Shown here piece by piece: positions 43,860 to 52,991 of a DNA stretch of 64,000 nt (positions are counted from its first letter, which is position 1; every line of letters starts with the position of its first letter). The DNA is from Streptomyces sp. NBC_00289 (GTDB lineage Bacteria > Actinomycetota > Actinomycetes > Streptomycetales > Streptomycetaceae). The DNA lies in NCBI RefSeq assembly GCF_041435115.1, contig NZ_CP108046.1, positions 1,736,001 through 1,800,000 of the forward strand, in the 5' to 3' direction. The position numbers and the translations under genes are program-made. The notes below the pieces were generated by a model. It saw nothing but the letters and a program-made list of their open reading frames with translations, was not told the origin of the DNA and searched no databases.

Positions 43860-45263
43860 GTGCCCGACTTCGACATGCTCGTCCTCGGATCCGGTCCGGG
43901 TGGCCAGAAGGCCGCCATCGCCGCGGCCAAACTGGGCCGCCGGGTGGCCGTCATCGACCGCCCCGACATGGTCGGCGGGGTCTCCATCCACACCGGCACC
44001 ATCCCCTCCAAGACCCTGCGGGAGGCGGTGCTCTACCTCACCGGCCTCACCCAACGCGACCTCTACGGCCAGAGTTACCGGCTCAAGGAGGACATCACCG
44101 TCGCCGACCTGACCGCCCGCACCCAGCACGTGGTCGGCCGCGAGGTGGACGTCATCCGCAGCCAGTTGTCCCGCAACCACGTGTCGCTGTACGGCGGTAC
44201 GGGACGGTTCGTCGACGACCACACCGTGGCCCTGCGCGAGATCACCGGCCAGGAACGGGTGCTGAGCGCCGAGCACATCGTCATCGCGACCGGTACCCGG
44301 CCGGCGCGGCCCGACAGCGTCGAGTTCGACGACCGCACGATCATGGACTCGGACAACGTCCTGGCTCTCGAACGGGTGCCGCGTTCCATGGTCATCGTCG
44401 GTGCCGGCGTGATCGGCATGGAGTACGCGTCCATGTTCGCCGCCCTCGGCAGCAAGGTCACCGTGGTCGAGAAGCGTGCCGGGATGCTCGACATGTGCGA
44501 CGTCGAGGTCATCGAGTCGCTCAAGTACCACCTGCGGGACCTCGCCGTGACGTTCCGTTTCGGCGAGACGGTCGCCGCGGTCGAGCGGCATGCCCGCGGC
44601 ACGCTCACCGTTCTGGAGAGCGGCAAGAAGATACCGGCCGACGCGGTGATGTACTCCGCCGGCCGGCAGGGCCTGACCGACGACCTCGACCTCGACAAGG
44701 CCGGGCTGTCCGCGGACCGGCGCGGCCGCATCACGGTCGACGAGCACTACCGCACGCAGGTGCCGCACATCTACGCCGTCGGCGACGTCATCGGCTTCCC
44801 GGCACTGGCGGCGACGTCGATGGAGCAGGGGCGTTCGGCGGCGTACCACGCCTGCGGGGAACCCGTCGGCCGGATGCACAACCTCCAGCCCATCGGCATC
44901 TACACCATCCCGGAGATCTCCTTCGTGGGCCGGACCGAGGACCAGCTCACCGACGACCGGGTGCCGTTCGAGGTGGGCATCTCGCGCTACCGGGAGCTGG
45001 CCCGCGGGCAGATCATCGGCGACTCGCACGGCATGCTGAAGCTGTTGGTCTCGCCCGTGGACCGCACGCTGCTCGGCGTGCACTGCTTCGGCACCGGGGC
45101 CACCGAACTCATCCACATCGGGCAGTCCGTGATGGGCTGCGGCGGCACGGTCGACTACCTGGTCGACGCCGTGTTCAACTACCCGACGCTCGCGGAGTCC
45201 TACAAGATCGCGGCCCTGGACGCCACGAACAAGCTCCGCCAGATCGACCGGATCGCGGACTGA
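43860..45263 (+). CDS. sthA: Soluble pyridine nucleotide transhydrogenase
   Basis: A 467-residue FAD enzyme that passes reducing equivalents between NADPH and NAD+. FAD site [19 protein letters not shown] (8-26); NAD(P) site [22 protein letters not shown]-closing [19 protein letters not shown]-terminal dimer domain. The length and the segment [18 protein letters not shown] match the mycobacterial/actinobacterial SthA group. At 39-51 the disulfide-bearing segment of related reductases reads [13 protein letters not shown] with no cysteine at all. GTG start; the ribosome binding site is weak. Confidence 0.92.
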   Translation: MPDFDMLVLGSGPGGQKAAIAAAKLGRRVAVIDRPDMVGGVSIHTGTIPSKTLREAVLYLTGLTQRDLYGQSYRLKEDITVADLTARTQHVVGREVDVIRSQLSRNHVSLYGGTGRFVDDHTVALREITGQERVLSAEHIVIATGTRPARPDSVEFDDRTIMDSDNVLALERVPRSMVIVGAGVIGMEYASMFAALGSKVTVVEKRAGMLDMCDVEVIESLKYHLRDLAVTFRFGETVAAVERHARGTLTVLESGKKIPADAVMYSAGRQGLTDDLDLDKAGLSADRRGRITVDEHYRTQVPHIYAVGDVIGFPALAATSMEQGRSAAYHACGEPVGRMHNLQPIGIYTIPEISFVGRTEDQLTDDRVPFEVGISRYRELARGQIIGDSHGMLKLLVSPVDRTLLGVHCFGTGATELIHIGQSVMGCGGTVDYLVDAVFNYPTLAESYKIAALDATNKLRQIDRIAD

Positions 45264-45315
45264 GCGGACCGACCGGGCCTCCTGTCACTCCGACCCGGCC
45301 GGCCGGGCGGAGTGG

Positions 45316-45804
45316 TCAGGCGCTCCGGTCGTCCTCGGGCAGCTCCGTGTCGTCCTCGACGACGTGCACGGCGGCCTCCTCGGCCCCCGCGGCGCCCCCG
45401 TCGATGCCCACGTCGGAGGCGACGACCTCCTTCGTGGTGTCGGGGTGCGCGCCCTCGTCCGGGGCGACCAGGCGGCCCGCCCGGTCCGTGCCCGCCTCCG
45501 GATCGACGGCTTCGCCCTCCCCCTGGGGCAGGTCACCGATGCCGTCCCCGGCCGGCGCCTGAGCGTCGGGCACCTCCTGGGCGAGCCGTTGGTCAAGGCT
45601 CTCGCCGTCGTGCTGCTCGGCGGCCGTGGTGCCGTACTTCGTGGCGCCCAGGGGTTTCTCCGGCGGCGAGTAGCCCTCGTCGAGGATGTCGTCGTAGTTC
45701 CGCTCGTCGACGGCGTCCTGCAGGTCGAGCGGCGCCGCGTCCTCCTGCTCCTCGTTGCCGCCGGTGGGCTGGTACGCGTCGTCGGCCATCGGCTCGGTGC
45801 CCAT
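45316..45804 (-). CDS. DUF5709 protein
   Basis: A 162-residue very acidic protein, probably disordered, of a Streptomyces family. Recognisable is LDLQDAVDERNYDDILDEGYSPPEKPLGATKYGTTAAEQHDGESLDQRLAQEVPD (about 27-81), the family core. GGGAGG lies six bases before ATG. It converges on sthA. Function unknown. Confidence 0.8.
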   Translation of the reverse strand: MGTEPMADDAYQPTGGNEEQEDAAPLDLQDAVDERNYDDILDEGYSPPEKPLGATKYGTTAAEQHDGESLDQRLAQEVPDAQAPAGDGIGDLPQGEGEAVDPEAGTDRAGRLVAPDEGAHPDTTKEVVASDVGIDGGAAGAEEAAVHVVEDDTELPEDDRSA

Positions 45805-46185
45805 GGGCTGCCTCCCTCGCGGTGCGTCGGATCGTTTGTCTCCGGTGTCCTGATCCGCGTTTCCCCATCCGCGCCCTCCAACCTCACGAGACGGGTGGCG
45901 AAGGGCATAGCGCTGTCCGGAAGATTACTCTCCGGTCAATCTTGAAAGCTCAATGAGTACGGCTATCATCACTCGCACACACGGTGTGACCGTATGCCAA
46001 CGGCGAGGCACAACGGTATCCACCACCTGCTGTCTCGCACCGCCCCCTGCCCGAGGCGATCCCTCTCCGGCTGTGGACGGGTTCACCCCCGCCGGTTCAC
46101 CCACCCCTGGCGGTTCACCCCCCGCCCCTCCTACGCCGCCCGGGCCGGTCGCCCCCGCGTCGTGCACGACGAAAGCAGCGCAACC
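45805..46185. other. Divergent intergenic region
   Basis: 381 bp between the DUF5709 gene and the APC permease. It holds the permease promoter (45942-45969), a TAGCGCT core near 45908 and a repeated GGTTCACC run at 46078-46125 (GGTTCACCC three times at 11-18 bp spacing, resembling PHO-box half sites but too irregular to call). No gene is supported. Confidence 0.5.
45942..45969 (+). promoter_or_regulatory. Promoter of the APC permease operon
   Basis: TTGAAA (45942-45947), 16 bp, TATCAT (45964-45969): a near-consensus primary-sigma promoter. CACAC-ACG-GTGTG (45976-45988), at the expected transcription start, could be an operator. The leader would be about 210 nt. Confidence 0.55.
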
Positions 46186-47658
46186 ATGAGCAACAGCAGG
46201 GGCAGAGGGCTCCAGGCCAATGCCCTCAGTACCTTCGACACCGTGGTGATGGCCGTCGCCGGCAGCGCTCCGGCCTACTCGCTGGCCGCGACCACCGCGG
46301 TCCTCGTCGGAGCGGTGGGCCTGGCGAGCCCGGCGGCACTGCTGTACTGCGCGATACCCATGCTGGGCATCGCCCTCGCGTTCAGCTATCTCAGCCGCAT
46401 CGACGTGAACGCGGGCGCCAGCTACTCCTGGGTGGGGCGGACCCTCCACCCCTTCCTCGGCTTCATGAGCGGCTGGGCCCTGGTGATCTCGGCGACCATC
46501 TTCATGGTGGCGGGTTCGCTGCCGGCCGGGTCGATGACGCTCGCCCTCTTCGACGAGAACCTCGCCGACAACACCGCCCTGTCCACCGTCGTCGGAGCGG
46601 CCTGGTTCGTGCTCATGCTGCTGGTGGTGCTCGGCGGCGCCCGGCTGACGGTGCGCGCGCAGCTCGTCATGTCGGGCATCGAGCTCACCGTCCTGGCGCT
46701 CTTCGCGGTCCTCGCCCTCTTCCACACGGGCAACGCCCGCACCTTCGAATGGTCCTGGCTCGGCTTCTCCCACTTCGACGGGACGGCCGGCTTCGCGTCC
46801 GGCGCGCTCATCGCCGCGTTCTACTACTGGGGCTGGGACGTCACCAGCAACCTGAGCGAGGAGACCCGCGACAGCCGTCGTACGACAGGGCTCGCGGGGC
46901 TCATCGGGGTGGGCATCGTCTTCCTGCTGTTCGAGGTGTTCACCATCACCGCGAACGTCATCCTGTCCGCGCAGCAGATCGAGGACAACAACGCCAACGT
47001 GCTGTCGGTGCTGGGCGAGGAGATCTGGCCGGGCTGGGGCGGCAAGCTGCTCATCGTGTCCGTGATGCTGTCCACCATCGCCACCCTGGAGACCACGCTC
47101 ATCCAGGTCACCCGCTCCCTGTTCGCGATGGGACGCGACCGTACGATGCCGTCCGCCCTGGGCCGGGTGCACCGCCGGTGGAACACCCCGTGGGTGGCGA
47201 TCGTGGTGGTCGGCGTCGTGGCCCTGGGGATGTTCATCGCCTCCAACGCCCTGGGCTCGGTGGGCGACATCCTGGCCGACGCCATCTCGGCGATCGGTCT
47301 GCAGATCGCCGTCTACTACGGCCTGGCCGGTCTCGCGGTGGTCGTCGCCTACCGCAAGATGCTGCTGAAGTCGGCGTCCAACTTCATCCTCGGCGGACTG
47401 TGGCCGCTGTTCGGCGCCCTGTTCATGTTCTGGATCTTCTTCGAGTCGCTGGGCCAGCTGAGCACCACGGCGATCGTCATCGGCATCGGCGGGCTCGCCG
47501 TCGGCCTGATCCCCATGCTCTGGTACTGGCGCCAGGGCAGCGACTACTACCGGCCCGCCAGACTGGACGCGACACGTACCGTGGCGGCGGACTACGTCCC
47601 CACCGGGGCGACACTCCCCGACTCCCCCGTCCACGAGGGTCTCTCCACCGACTTCTGA
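46186..47658 (+). CDS. APC-superfamily amino acid permease
   Basis: A 490-residue membrane protein with twelve helices. The first helix motif is TFDTVVMAVAGSAPAYSLAATTAVLVGAVG, the second part has YSWVGRTLHPFLGFMSGW, and FYYWGWDVTSNLSEETRDSRRTTGLAG is the helix 6-7 region of this group. It probably imports an amino acid or amine. ATG at 46186 gives the conserved N-terminus. It is followed after 11 bp by the next gene, in the same operon. Confidence 0.9.
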   Translation: MSNSRGRGLQANALSTFDTVVMAVAGSAPAYSLAATTAVLVGAVGLASPAALLYCAIPMLGIALAFSYLSRIDVNAGASYSWVGRTLHPFLGFMSGWALVISATIFMVAGSLPAGSMTLALFDENLADNTALSTVVGAAWFVLMLLVVLGGARLTVRAQLVMSGIELTVLALFAVLALFHTGNARTFEWSWLGFSHFDGTAGFASGALIAAFYYWGWDVTSNLSEETRDSRRTTGLAGLIGVGIVFLLFEVFTITANVILSAQQIEDNNANVLSVLGEEIWPGWGGKLLIVSVMLSTIATLETTLIQVTRSLFAMGRDRTMPSALGRVHRRWNTPWVAIVVVGVVALGMFIASNALGSVGDILADAISAIGLQIAVYYGLAGLAVVVAYRKMLLKSASNFILGGLWPLFGALFMFWIFFESLGQLSTTAIVIGIGGLAVGLIPMLWYWRQGSDYYRPARLDATRTVAADYVPTGATLPDSPVHEGLSTDF

Positions 47659-47669
47659 GGGGGCACCCG

Positions 47670-48629
47670 ATGGCGCGAGACCGCTTCGCTCCCGACTTCG
47701 ACCCCGACTGCGGGGACTCACCGCTCAGTTCCGCCCGCCAGGACATCGTCATCGGCCGCTGGCAGGGACTGCGCGCACTGCTGCGCTCCACCGGGCCCGA
47801 CTGGGTCTCGCGCGGCCACCGGGTCAGACTTCTGGCACAGGCCTGCGCGGGCAGTTCCACGGCGGAGTCCTGGCTGGCCGCCGAACCGAACAGCGGCGAC
47901 GCGCTGGTGCTGCGCGCGGCGACGGAGACGGCCCGGGCCTTCAACCTGGCCATCGCCGCCGGCCGGGGCGCGCCCATCGACCGGCACCGCATCGACACCG
48001 CGGTGATGTCGTGCCTGCAGGCCGCCGAGTCGTATCCGGACGACCCGACGCCGTGGACCTCCCTGATCTCCGTGGCCCGGCTGTATCCGACGGGGGTGCG
48101 CCGGCAGGAACTGGCGCGCTGGTGGGACGAGTTGCAGGGGCGCGACGCCTACAACGTCGAGGGCCACCTGCAGGTGCTCCACTACTACTCCTCCCGCTGG
48201 CACGGCTCGCACGGTCTCATGTACGACTTCGCGCGCGACGCGGCCGGAGTCGCGCCGCCTGGCTGCGCGCTGCCGGTGCTGGTGCAGTACGCCCGCGTCG
48301 AGGAGTACCGGTACGCCGTGGACTCCACCGAAGGCGGTCGGGCGACGGTGGGACTGGGCCAGCACTTCCGGCACGACGGCGCCGTCAGCGACGCACGCCG
48401 TACCTGGCAGCGCTGGATCATGAGCCGGGAGCGGGACGACATCCGGCCCGGCGAGCTGCGTGACCTCAACTACCTGGCCCACGCGGCCTGTCAGGCGGGC
48501 ATCTCGGACGTCGCCGTCTCGATGCTGCGGCTGCTCGGCCCCCGGGGCACGCGGGCTCCCTGGTCGTACACGGGAGATCCGGAGCAGCAGCTGGTCAAGT
48601 GGCGCAGGGAACTGCGGCTGCGGGTGTGA
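47670..48629 (+). CDS. Protein of unknown function co-transcribed with the permease
   Basis: A 319-residue soluble protein, mostly helical, with TPR-like spacing (NSGDALVLRAATETARAFNLAIAAG, MSCLQAAESYPDDPTPWTSLISVARLYPTG, VEGHLQVLHYYSSRWHGSHGLMYDFARDAA). Trp-rich and Tyr-rich in the middle. GAGGGGG eight bases before ATG. I recall similar unnamed proteins in Streptomyces but no function. Its place 11 bp after the permease suggests a linked role, which the sequence does not explain. Confidence 0.7.
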   Translation: MARDRFAPDFDPDCGDSPLSSARQDIVIGRWQGLRALLRSTGPDWVSRGHRVRLLAQACAGSSTAESWLAAEPNSGDALVLRAATETARAFNLAIAAGRGAPIDRHRIDTAVMSCLQAAESYPDDPTPWTSLISVARLYPTGVRRQELARWWDELQGRDAYNVEGHLQVLHYYSSRWHGSHGLMYDFARDAAGVAPPGCALPVLVQYARVEEYRYAVDSTEGGRATVGLGQHFRHDGAVSDARRTWQRWIMSRERDDIRPGELRDLNYLAHAACQAGISDVAVSMLRLLGPRGTRAPWSYTGDPEQQLVKWRRELRLRV

Positions 48630-48669
48630 CGGCGAAGACGCCGGCCCCGGCGCGGCGGCGGGTTTCTCG

Positions 48670-48816
48670 TCACGGGAGTTCGTCGGCCGCGGCGAGCCCG
48701 GCCGTCCGCTTCGCCTCGATCCGGCCGAACTTCCACACCGGCAGGGCGACGATCCGGGTGGCGAGGAAGAGGCCGACGATCAGGAAGCCGACGGCGTTCG
48801 GGTCGAGCCCGCCACC
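48670..48816 (-). pseudogene. C-terminal fragment of a NixA/HoxN-type Ni/Co transporter
   Basis: About 48 codons, ending at a stop at 48670-48672. GLDPNAVGFLIVGLFLATRIVALPVWKFGRIE is the last membrane helix and the diagnostic VWKFGRIE end of nickel/cobalt transporters of the NixA/HoxN type, which normally have about 350 residues. Upstream in the same frame there is only non-homologous Pro/Ser-rich sequence running into the 3' end of the GH65 gene. So the rest of the gene has been lost. The call rests on recognising a short stretch. Confidence 0.5.
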
Positions 48817-48896
48817 TTGGTCGGACGGGCGGGAAACGCCGGCGGACGGTGCGGGCCCCGGGCGGCCCCGGGCTTCCGCCGTGGCCGCCCGCCCGG

Positions 48897-51251
48897 TCAG
48901 TGGGCGTTGGGCCTGCGGTGCGGCGGCTGGTCCGGCGCGGGGCGTGCGGCCGGCCAGGGAACCGTGCGGACGACGGGGCCGTCGTCGCGGAGGGTCAGCG
49001 GGGCGCCGTGGTGGCGGATCGTCAGGGGCCCTCCGGTCTGCAGCGTGTACGTCGCCTTGTCCGGGCCGATCTCCACGCGCAGGCGGCGGCCGAGGATCTG
49101 GAGCGTGAAGGCCAGGCGGCTGAACCGCTCGGGCAGGCGGGGAGCGAACCGGAGGGTGTCGCCGTCACGGCGCAGTCCGCCGAAGCCGGCCACCAGCGCC
49201 GTCCAGGTACCGGCGAGGGAGGCGATGTGCAGTCCGTCGCGGGTGTTGTGCTCCAGGTCCGCCAGATCCATCAGCGCGGCCTCGGCCGCGTAGTCGTAGG
49301 CGAGGTCCAGATGGCCCGACTGGGCGGCGACGACGGCCTGGCAGCACGCCGAGAGGGAGGAGTCCCGCACGGTCAGCGGCTCGTAGTAGGCGAAGTTGCG
49401 GGCGATCTGCTCCTCGTCGCAGAACTCGTCGAACCAGCCGCTGCACATGTACATCGCCAGCACCAGGTCAGCCTGCTTGACGACCTGTTTGCGATACAGG
49501 TCGAAGTACGGGAAGTGCAGCAGCAACGGGTACTGGTCGGCGCGAGTGTCGGTGAAGTCCCAGCGCTGGTAGCGGGTGAAGCCCGCGTGCTGTTCGTGCA
49601 CGCCGAGTTCGTGGTTGTAGGGGACGTGCACGGCGGTGGCCGCGTCCCGCCAGGCGGCACTCTCCTCCTCGTCGACGCCGAGCCCGGCGGCCCGGTCCGG
49701 GTGGCGTTCGCAGGCGTCGGCGGCGGCCAGCAGGTTCGCCCGGGCCATCAGGTTGGTGTACACGTTGTCGTCGGCGACCGCGCTGTACTCGTCGGGCCCG
49801 GTGACGCCGTCGATGTGGAAGACGCCGTGGTGGTCGTGGTGGCCCAGCGAGCGCCACAGACGGGCCGTCTCCACCAGCAGTTCGATCCCGGTGTCGCGGG
49901 CGAAGCGTTCGTCGCCGGTGGCCGCCGTGTAGCGCACCACCGCGTCCGCGACGGCGGCGTTCACGTGGAAGGCGGCCGTGCCGGCGGGCCAGTACGCGGA
50001 CCCCTCGGAGCCCGCGATGGTCCGCCACGGGAACGCGGCTCCGTTCAGGCCCAGTTGGGCCGCGCGCTCCTTGGCCTCGGGCAGGGTGCGCTGGCGCCAG
50101 CGCAGGGCTTCGGCCACGGCGTCGGGCGCGGTGTAGGTCAGCAGCGGCAGCACGAAGGTCTCGGTGTCCCAGAAGGCGTGGCCGTCGTAGCCGGAGCCGG
50201 TCAGTCCCTTCGCGGGGATCGCGCGCTGTTCCGCCCGGGCGCCGGCCTGCAGCACATGGAAGAGGGCGAAGCGGACGGCCTGCTGGATTTCCTCGTCGCC
50301 GTCGATCTCGACGTCCGCGCGCGCCCAGAAGTCGTCGAGTTCGGTGCGCTGTTCGTCCACGAGACCCTGCCAGCCGCCCATCGCGGCCGCCGCCAGCGCC
50401 GCGTCGACCTGGTCGCACATCGCGGGCAGGGACCGCGCGCCGGACCAGCCGTGGGCGACCAGCTTCTCCACCTTCAGCCGCTGACCGGGCGCCAGGACCG
50501 AGGTGACGGTCAGCCGGGCGACGTCCACGTTGCTCTCGGCGCCGGTGGTGGTCCCCTCCGGCCCCTCGACCACGTGGTCCGCGGCCACGGCCACCCGCAG
50601 GCCGCTGCGCCGGGTGCGGTGCACCAGGCGCAGCCGGCGACCGACGGCGAAGTCGTCCTCGGGTTCCAGCGGCGACTTGAGCGCCACGGCCGCCCGCGGG
50701 TCGCCGTTCGCTCCCGGAAGGGTCTCGTTGGCGACGAGCTCCGACTGGATCACCACGCGGATGTCGCTGTCGACGGCCTCCACCTCGTAGGCCACGGCGG
50801 CGATCGCCCGCTGGGTGAGGGAGACGAGCCGGGTGGAGCGCACCCGGATGCGCGTGCCGGCCGGGGAGACCCACTCGCAGACCCGCTCCAGTGTCCCGCG
50901 GCGCAGGTCGAGTGTCCGCTCGTGCGCGACGAGGCGGCCGTAGCGCAGGTCGAAGGGCTCGTCGTCCACCAGCAGCCGCAGCACCTTGCCGTTGGTGACG
51001 TTGATGACGGTCTGGCCCGACTCCGGGTAGCCGTAGCCGGCCTCGGCGTAGGGCAGCGGATGCAGCTCGTACACCCCGTTCAGGTAGGAACCGGGCAGTC
51101 CGTGCGGTTCGCCCTCGTCGAGGTTGCCGCGCCAGCCGACATGGCCGTTGGAGAGCGCGAACACGGACTCGCTCTGCGCCAGGACGTCGAGGTTCAGCTC
51201 GGTCTCGCGCACGGCCCACGGTTCGACGCTGTACGACCTCTGGGTGATCAC
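48897..51251 (-). CDS. GH65 disaccharide phosphorylase (trehalose/maltose/kojibiose type)
   Basis: A 784-residue cytoplasmic enzyme that splits an alpha-glucosyl disaccharide with phosphate, giving beta-glucose 1-phosphate and a sugar. The three family domains are present: N-terminal beta-sandwich (about 1-270), (alpha/alpha)6 catalytic barrel (about 315-690) with FWDTETFVLP and DGVTGPDEYSAVADDNVYTN (the general-acid Glu is in GPDEY), and the C-terminal beta-sheet domain. GGGAGG lies seven bases before the GTG. It overlaps the HAD gene by four bases (GTGA), which supplies the next enzyme of the path. The exact disaccharide is not readable. Confidence 0.9.
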   Translation of the reverse strand: MITQRSYSVEPWAVRETELNLDVLAQSESVFALSNGHVGWRGNLDEGEPHGLPGSYLNGVYELHPLPYAEAGYGYPESGQTVINVTNGKVLRLLVDDEPFDLRYGRLVAHERTLDLRRGTLERVCEWVSPAGTRIRVRSTRLVSLTQRAIAAVAYEVEAVDSDIRVVIQSELVANETLPGANGDPRAAVALKSPLEPEDDFAVGRRLRLVHRTRRSGLRVAVAADHVVEGPEGTTTGAESNVDVARLTVTSVLAPGQRLKVEKLVAHGWSGARSLPAMCDQVDAALAAAAMGGWQGLVDEQRTELDDFWARADVEIDGDEEIQQAVRFALFHVLQAGARAEQRAIPAKGLTGSGYDGHAFWDTETFVLPLLTYTAPDAVAEALRWRQRTLPEAKERAAQLGLNGAAFPWRTIAGSEGSAYWPAGTAAFHVNAAVADAVVRYTAATGDERFARDTGIELLVETARLWRSLGHHDHHGVFHIDGVTGPDEYSAVADDNVYTNLMARANLLAAADACERHPDRAAGLGVDEEESAAWRDAATAVHVPYNHELGVHEQHAGFTRYQRWDFTDTRADQYPLLLHFPYFDLYRKQVVKQADLVLAMYMCSGWFDEFCDEEQIARNFAYYEPLTVRDSSLSACCQAVVAAQSGHLDLAYDYAAEAALMDLADLEHNTRDGLHIASLAGTWTALVAGFGGLRRDGDTLRFAPRLPERFSRLAFTLQILGRRLRVEIGPDKATYTLQTGGPLTIRHHGAPLTLRDDGPVVRTVPWPAARPAPDQPPHRRPNAH

Positions 51252-51985
51252 GCCCTGCCTCCCAGGTCGGCGAGGTCCTTGACGACCCGGTCCGCGCCGT
51301 GTGCGGACAGCGCCTCGGCCTGCCCCACCCGGTCGACGCCGACGACGTACCCGAAGCGCCCGGCGCGTCCCGCGTCCATGCCGGCCAGCGCGTCCTCGAA
51401 GACGGCGGAGTGCGCCGCGTCGGTGCCGAGGTCCTGGGCGGCGGCCAGGAACGTGTCGGGGTGCGGCTTGCCCGGCAGGTGCCGTTCGGCGGCCACCACG
51501 CCGTCGATGCGTACGTCGAAGAGGTCTTCGGCGCCGATCGCGCGCAGCACGTCCCGGCAGTTGGCGCTGGAGGAGACGATCGCGGTGCGCAGTCCCTGCT
51601 CGCGGACCGCCTCGATGTAGCGCAGGGTGCCGTCGTAGGCCTCGACGCCGCCGGCCCGGATCTTCGCCAGGACCAGGTCGTTCTTGCGGTTGCCGAGTCC
51701 GTTGACCGTTGGCGCGTCGGGTGGGTCGCCCGGATCGCCCTCGGGCAGTTCGACGCCGCGGGAGGCCAGGAAGCTGCGGACGCCGTCGGCGCGCGGGAGT
51801 CCGTCGACGTACTCGTCGTAGTCGGCCTGTTCGAACGGCCGGAACCGGTCGCCCTCCCGCTCGCGCAGGAACGCGTCGAACGTCTCCTTCCAGGCGGCCG
51901 CGTGCACCACGGCCGTCCTGGTGACGACCCCGTCGAGGTCGAAGAGGCAGGCGACAATTTCTTCGGGGAGACCGAGCTGCGTCAT
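51248..51985 (-). CDS. Beta-phosphoglucomutase-like HAD enzyme
   Basis: A 245-residue HAD-superfamily phosphomutase expected to turn beta-glucose 1-phosphate into glucose 6-phosphate. The nucleophile motif is FDLDGVVT (Asp16, acid/base Asp18), motif II IVSSSANC, the conserved KPHPDTFLAAA and VFEDALAGMDAG with the metal-binding acidic residues. The cap domain (about 22-100) fits the beta-PGM group. It is the first gene of the HAD-GH65 pair. No clear ribosome binding site precedes its ATG, so it may be leaderless. Confidence 0.88.
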   Translation of the reverse strand: MTQLGLPEEIVACLFDLDGVVTRTAVVHAAAWKETFDAFLREREGDRFRPFEQADYDEYVDGLPRADGVRSFLASRGVELPEGDPGDPPDAPTVNGLGNRKNDLVLAKIRAGGVEAYDGTLRYIEAVREQGLRTAIVSSSANCRDVLRAIGAEDLFDVRIDGVVAAERHLPGKPHPDTFLAAAQDLGTDAAHSAVFEDALAGMDAGRAGRFGYVVGVDRVGQAEALSAHGADRVVKDLADLGGRA

Positions 51986-52112
51986 AAGGAGACGGTTCCC
52001 CGAGAAGGCGAGTCCAGTGAGTGGCGCACGCCACAACGGGGATTCCGTGACTTTTCCGGGTCGGCCGAGGGCAGCCGAAGCGTCCGAGTCGCCGGGTGAC
52101 ACACTCTGCTCT

Positions 52113-52781
52113 GTGCCGCTGACCTTCGACGACCTGCTGATCCGTGCCCGGGCGCTCACCCGCGACGGGCGGCGAGCCGTCCTGGGCATCGCCGGCAGCC
52201 CCGGCTCGGGCAAGACGACCCTCGCCGAGCACCTGGTGCGCGCGCTCGACGAGGCGGGAGCACCCCGGGTCGCGCACGTCCCCATGGACGGCTTCCACCT
52301 CGCCGACGTCGAACTGGACCGCCTCGGCCGCCGCGACCGCAAGGGCGCGCCGGACACCTTCGACGCGGCGGGGTACGCGGCACTGCTACGGCGCCTGCGC
52401 GAGGAGGAGGGCGGTGAGCAGGGCATCGTGTACGCCCCCGGCTTCGAACGGACGCTGGAACAACCCCTCGCCGGAGCGGTGCCCGTGCCGCCGGACGCCC
52501 GGCTGATCGTCACGGAGGGCAACTACCTGCTGCTGGGCACGGGCGCGTGGGCGCGGGTCCGGGCGCAGCTGGACGAGGTGTGGTTCTGCGAGCTGGACGA
52601 GGAGGAACGCGTCCGCCGACTGGTGGCCCGGCACGAGGAGTTCGGCAAGGGACACGAGGAGGCGGTGACGTGGGTCCACCGCAGCGACCGGCCCAACGCG
52701 GAGCTGGTCGCGGCGACGCGGGACCGGGCCGACCTCGTCGTACCGGTGACGGCGATGCCGCGGGTGGACCCGGCGACGTGA
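52113..52781 (+). CDS. P-loop nucleoside/sugar kinase-like protein
   Basis: A 222-residue kinase of the uridine-kinase/pantothenate-kinase-like group (PRK09270 type). Walker A GSPGSGKT (28-35), the substrate segment VPMDGFHLADVELDRLGRRDRKGAPDTFDAAGY, and the lid VWFCELDEEERVRRLVARHEEFGK are present. Family members phosphorylate fructose or nucleosides. GTG start, divergent from the HAD gene across 127 bp; this context hints at sugar phosphorylation but does not show it. Confidence 0.82.
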   Translation: MPLTFDDLLIRARALTRDGRRAVLGIAGSPGSGKTTLAEHLVRALDEAGAPRVAHVPMDGFHLADVELDRLGRRDRKGAPDTFDAAGYAALLRRLREEEGGEQGIVYAPGFERTLEQPLAGAVPVPPDARLIVTEGNYLLLGTGAWARVRAQLDEVWFCELDEEERVRRLVARHEEFGKGHEEAVTWVHRSDRPNAELVAATRDRADLVVPVTAMPRVDPAT

Positions 52782-52991
52782 GGACTCCGGGGGGGCCGGG
52801 CCGTCCGCGAACCCGGTCCTCCCCGGCCGGTCACTCCGGTGGCGGGCGGGGTCGCGACAGCCCGTACACGCCGGACGTCGTCGCCCGCCACGCGGCCGGC
52901 AACTCCTCTCAACAACCGGGCGGCACCGTCACGTTCACCACCGGGGCCGCCGGCCTCCGGTCCTCAGTCGCGCCGGGTGAGTTCCGGTTCC

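Noticed and set aside
46078..46125. PHO box (repeated GGTTCACC)
   Set aside because: PHO boxes are 11 bp direct repeats; spacing here is irregular (11-18 bp) and the Pro/Gly-rich context can explain the repetition.
48849..51620. A 923-codon plus-strand open frame antisense to GH65
   Set aside because: Composition of a shadow frame; GH65 motifs and ribosome binding site are on the minus strand.
48897..52298. One 1133-residue fusion of HAD-region sequence and GH65
   Set aside because: The upstream part is the wrong frame of the HAD gene; GTG at 51251 with GGGAGG gives a normal-length GH65 protein.
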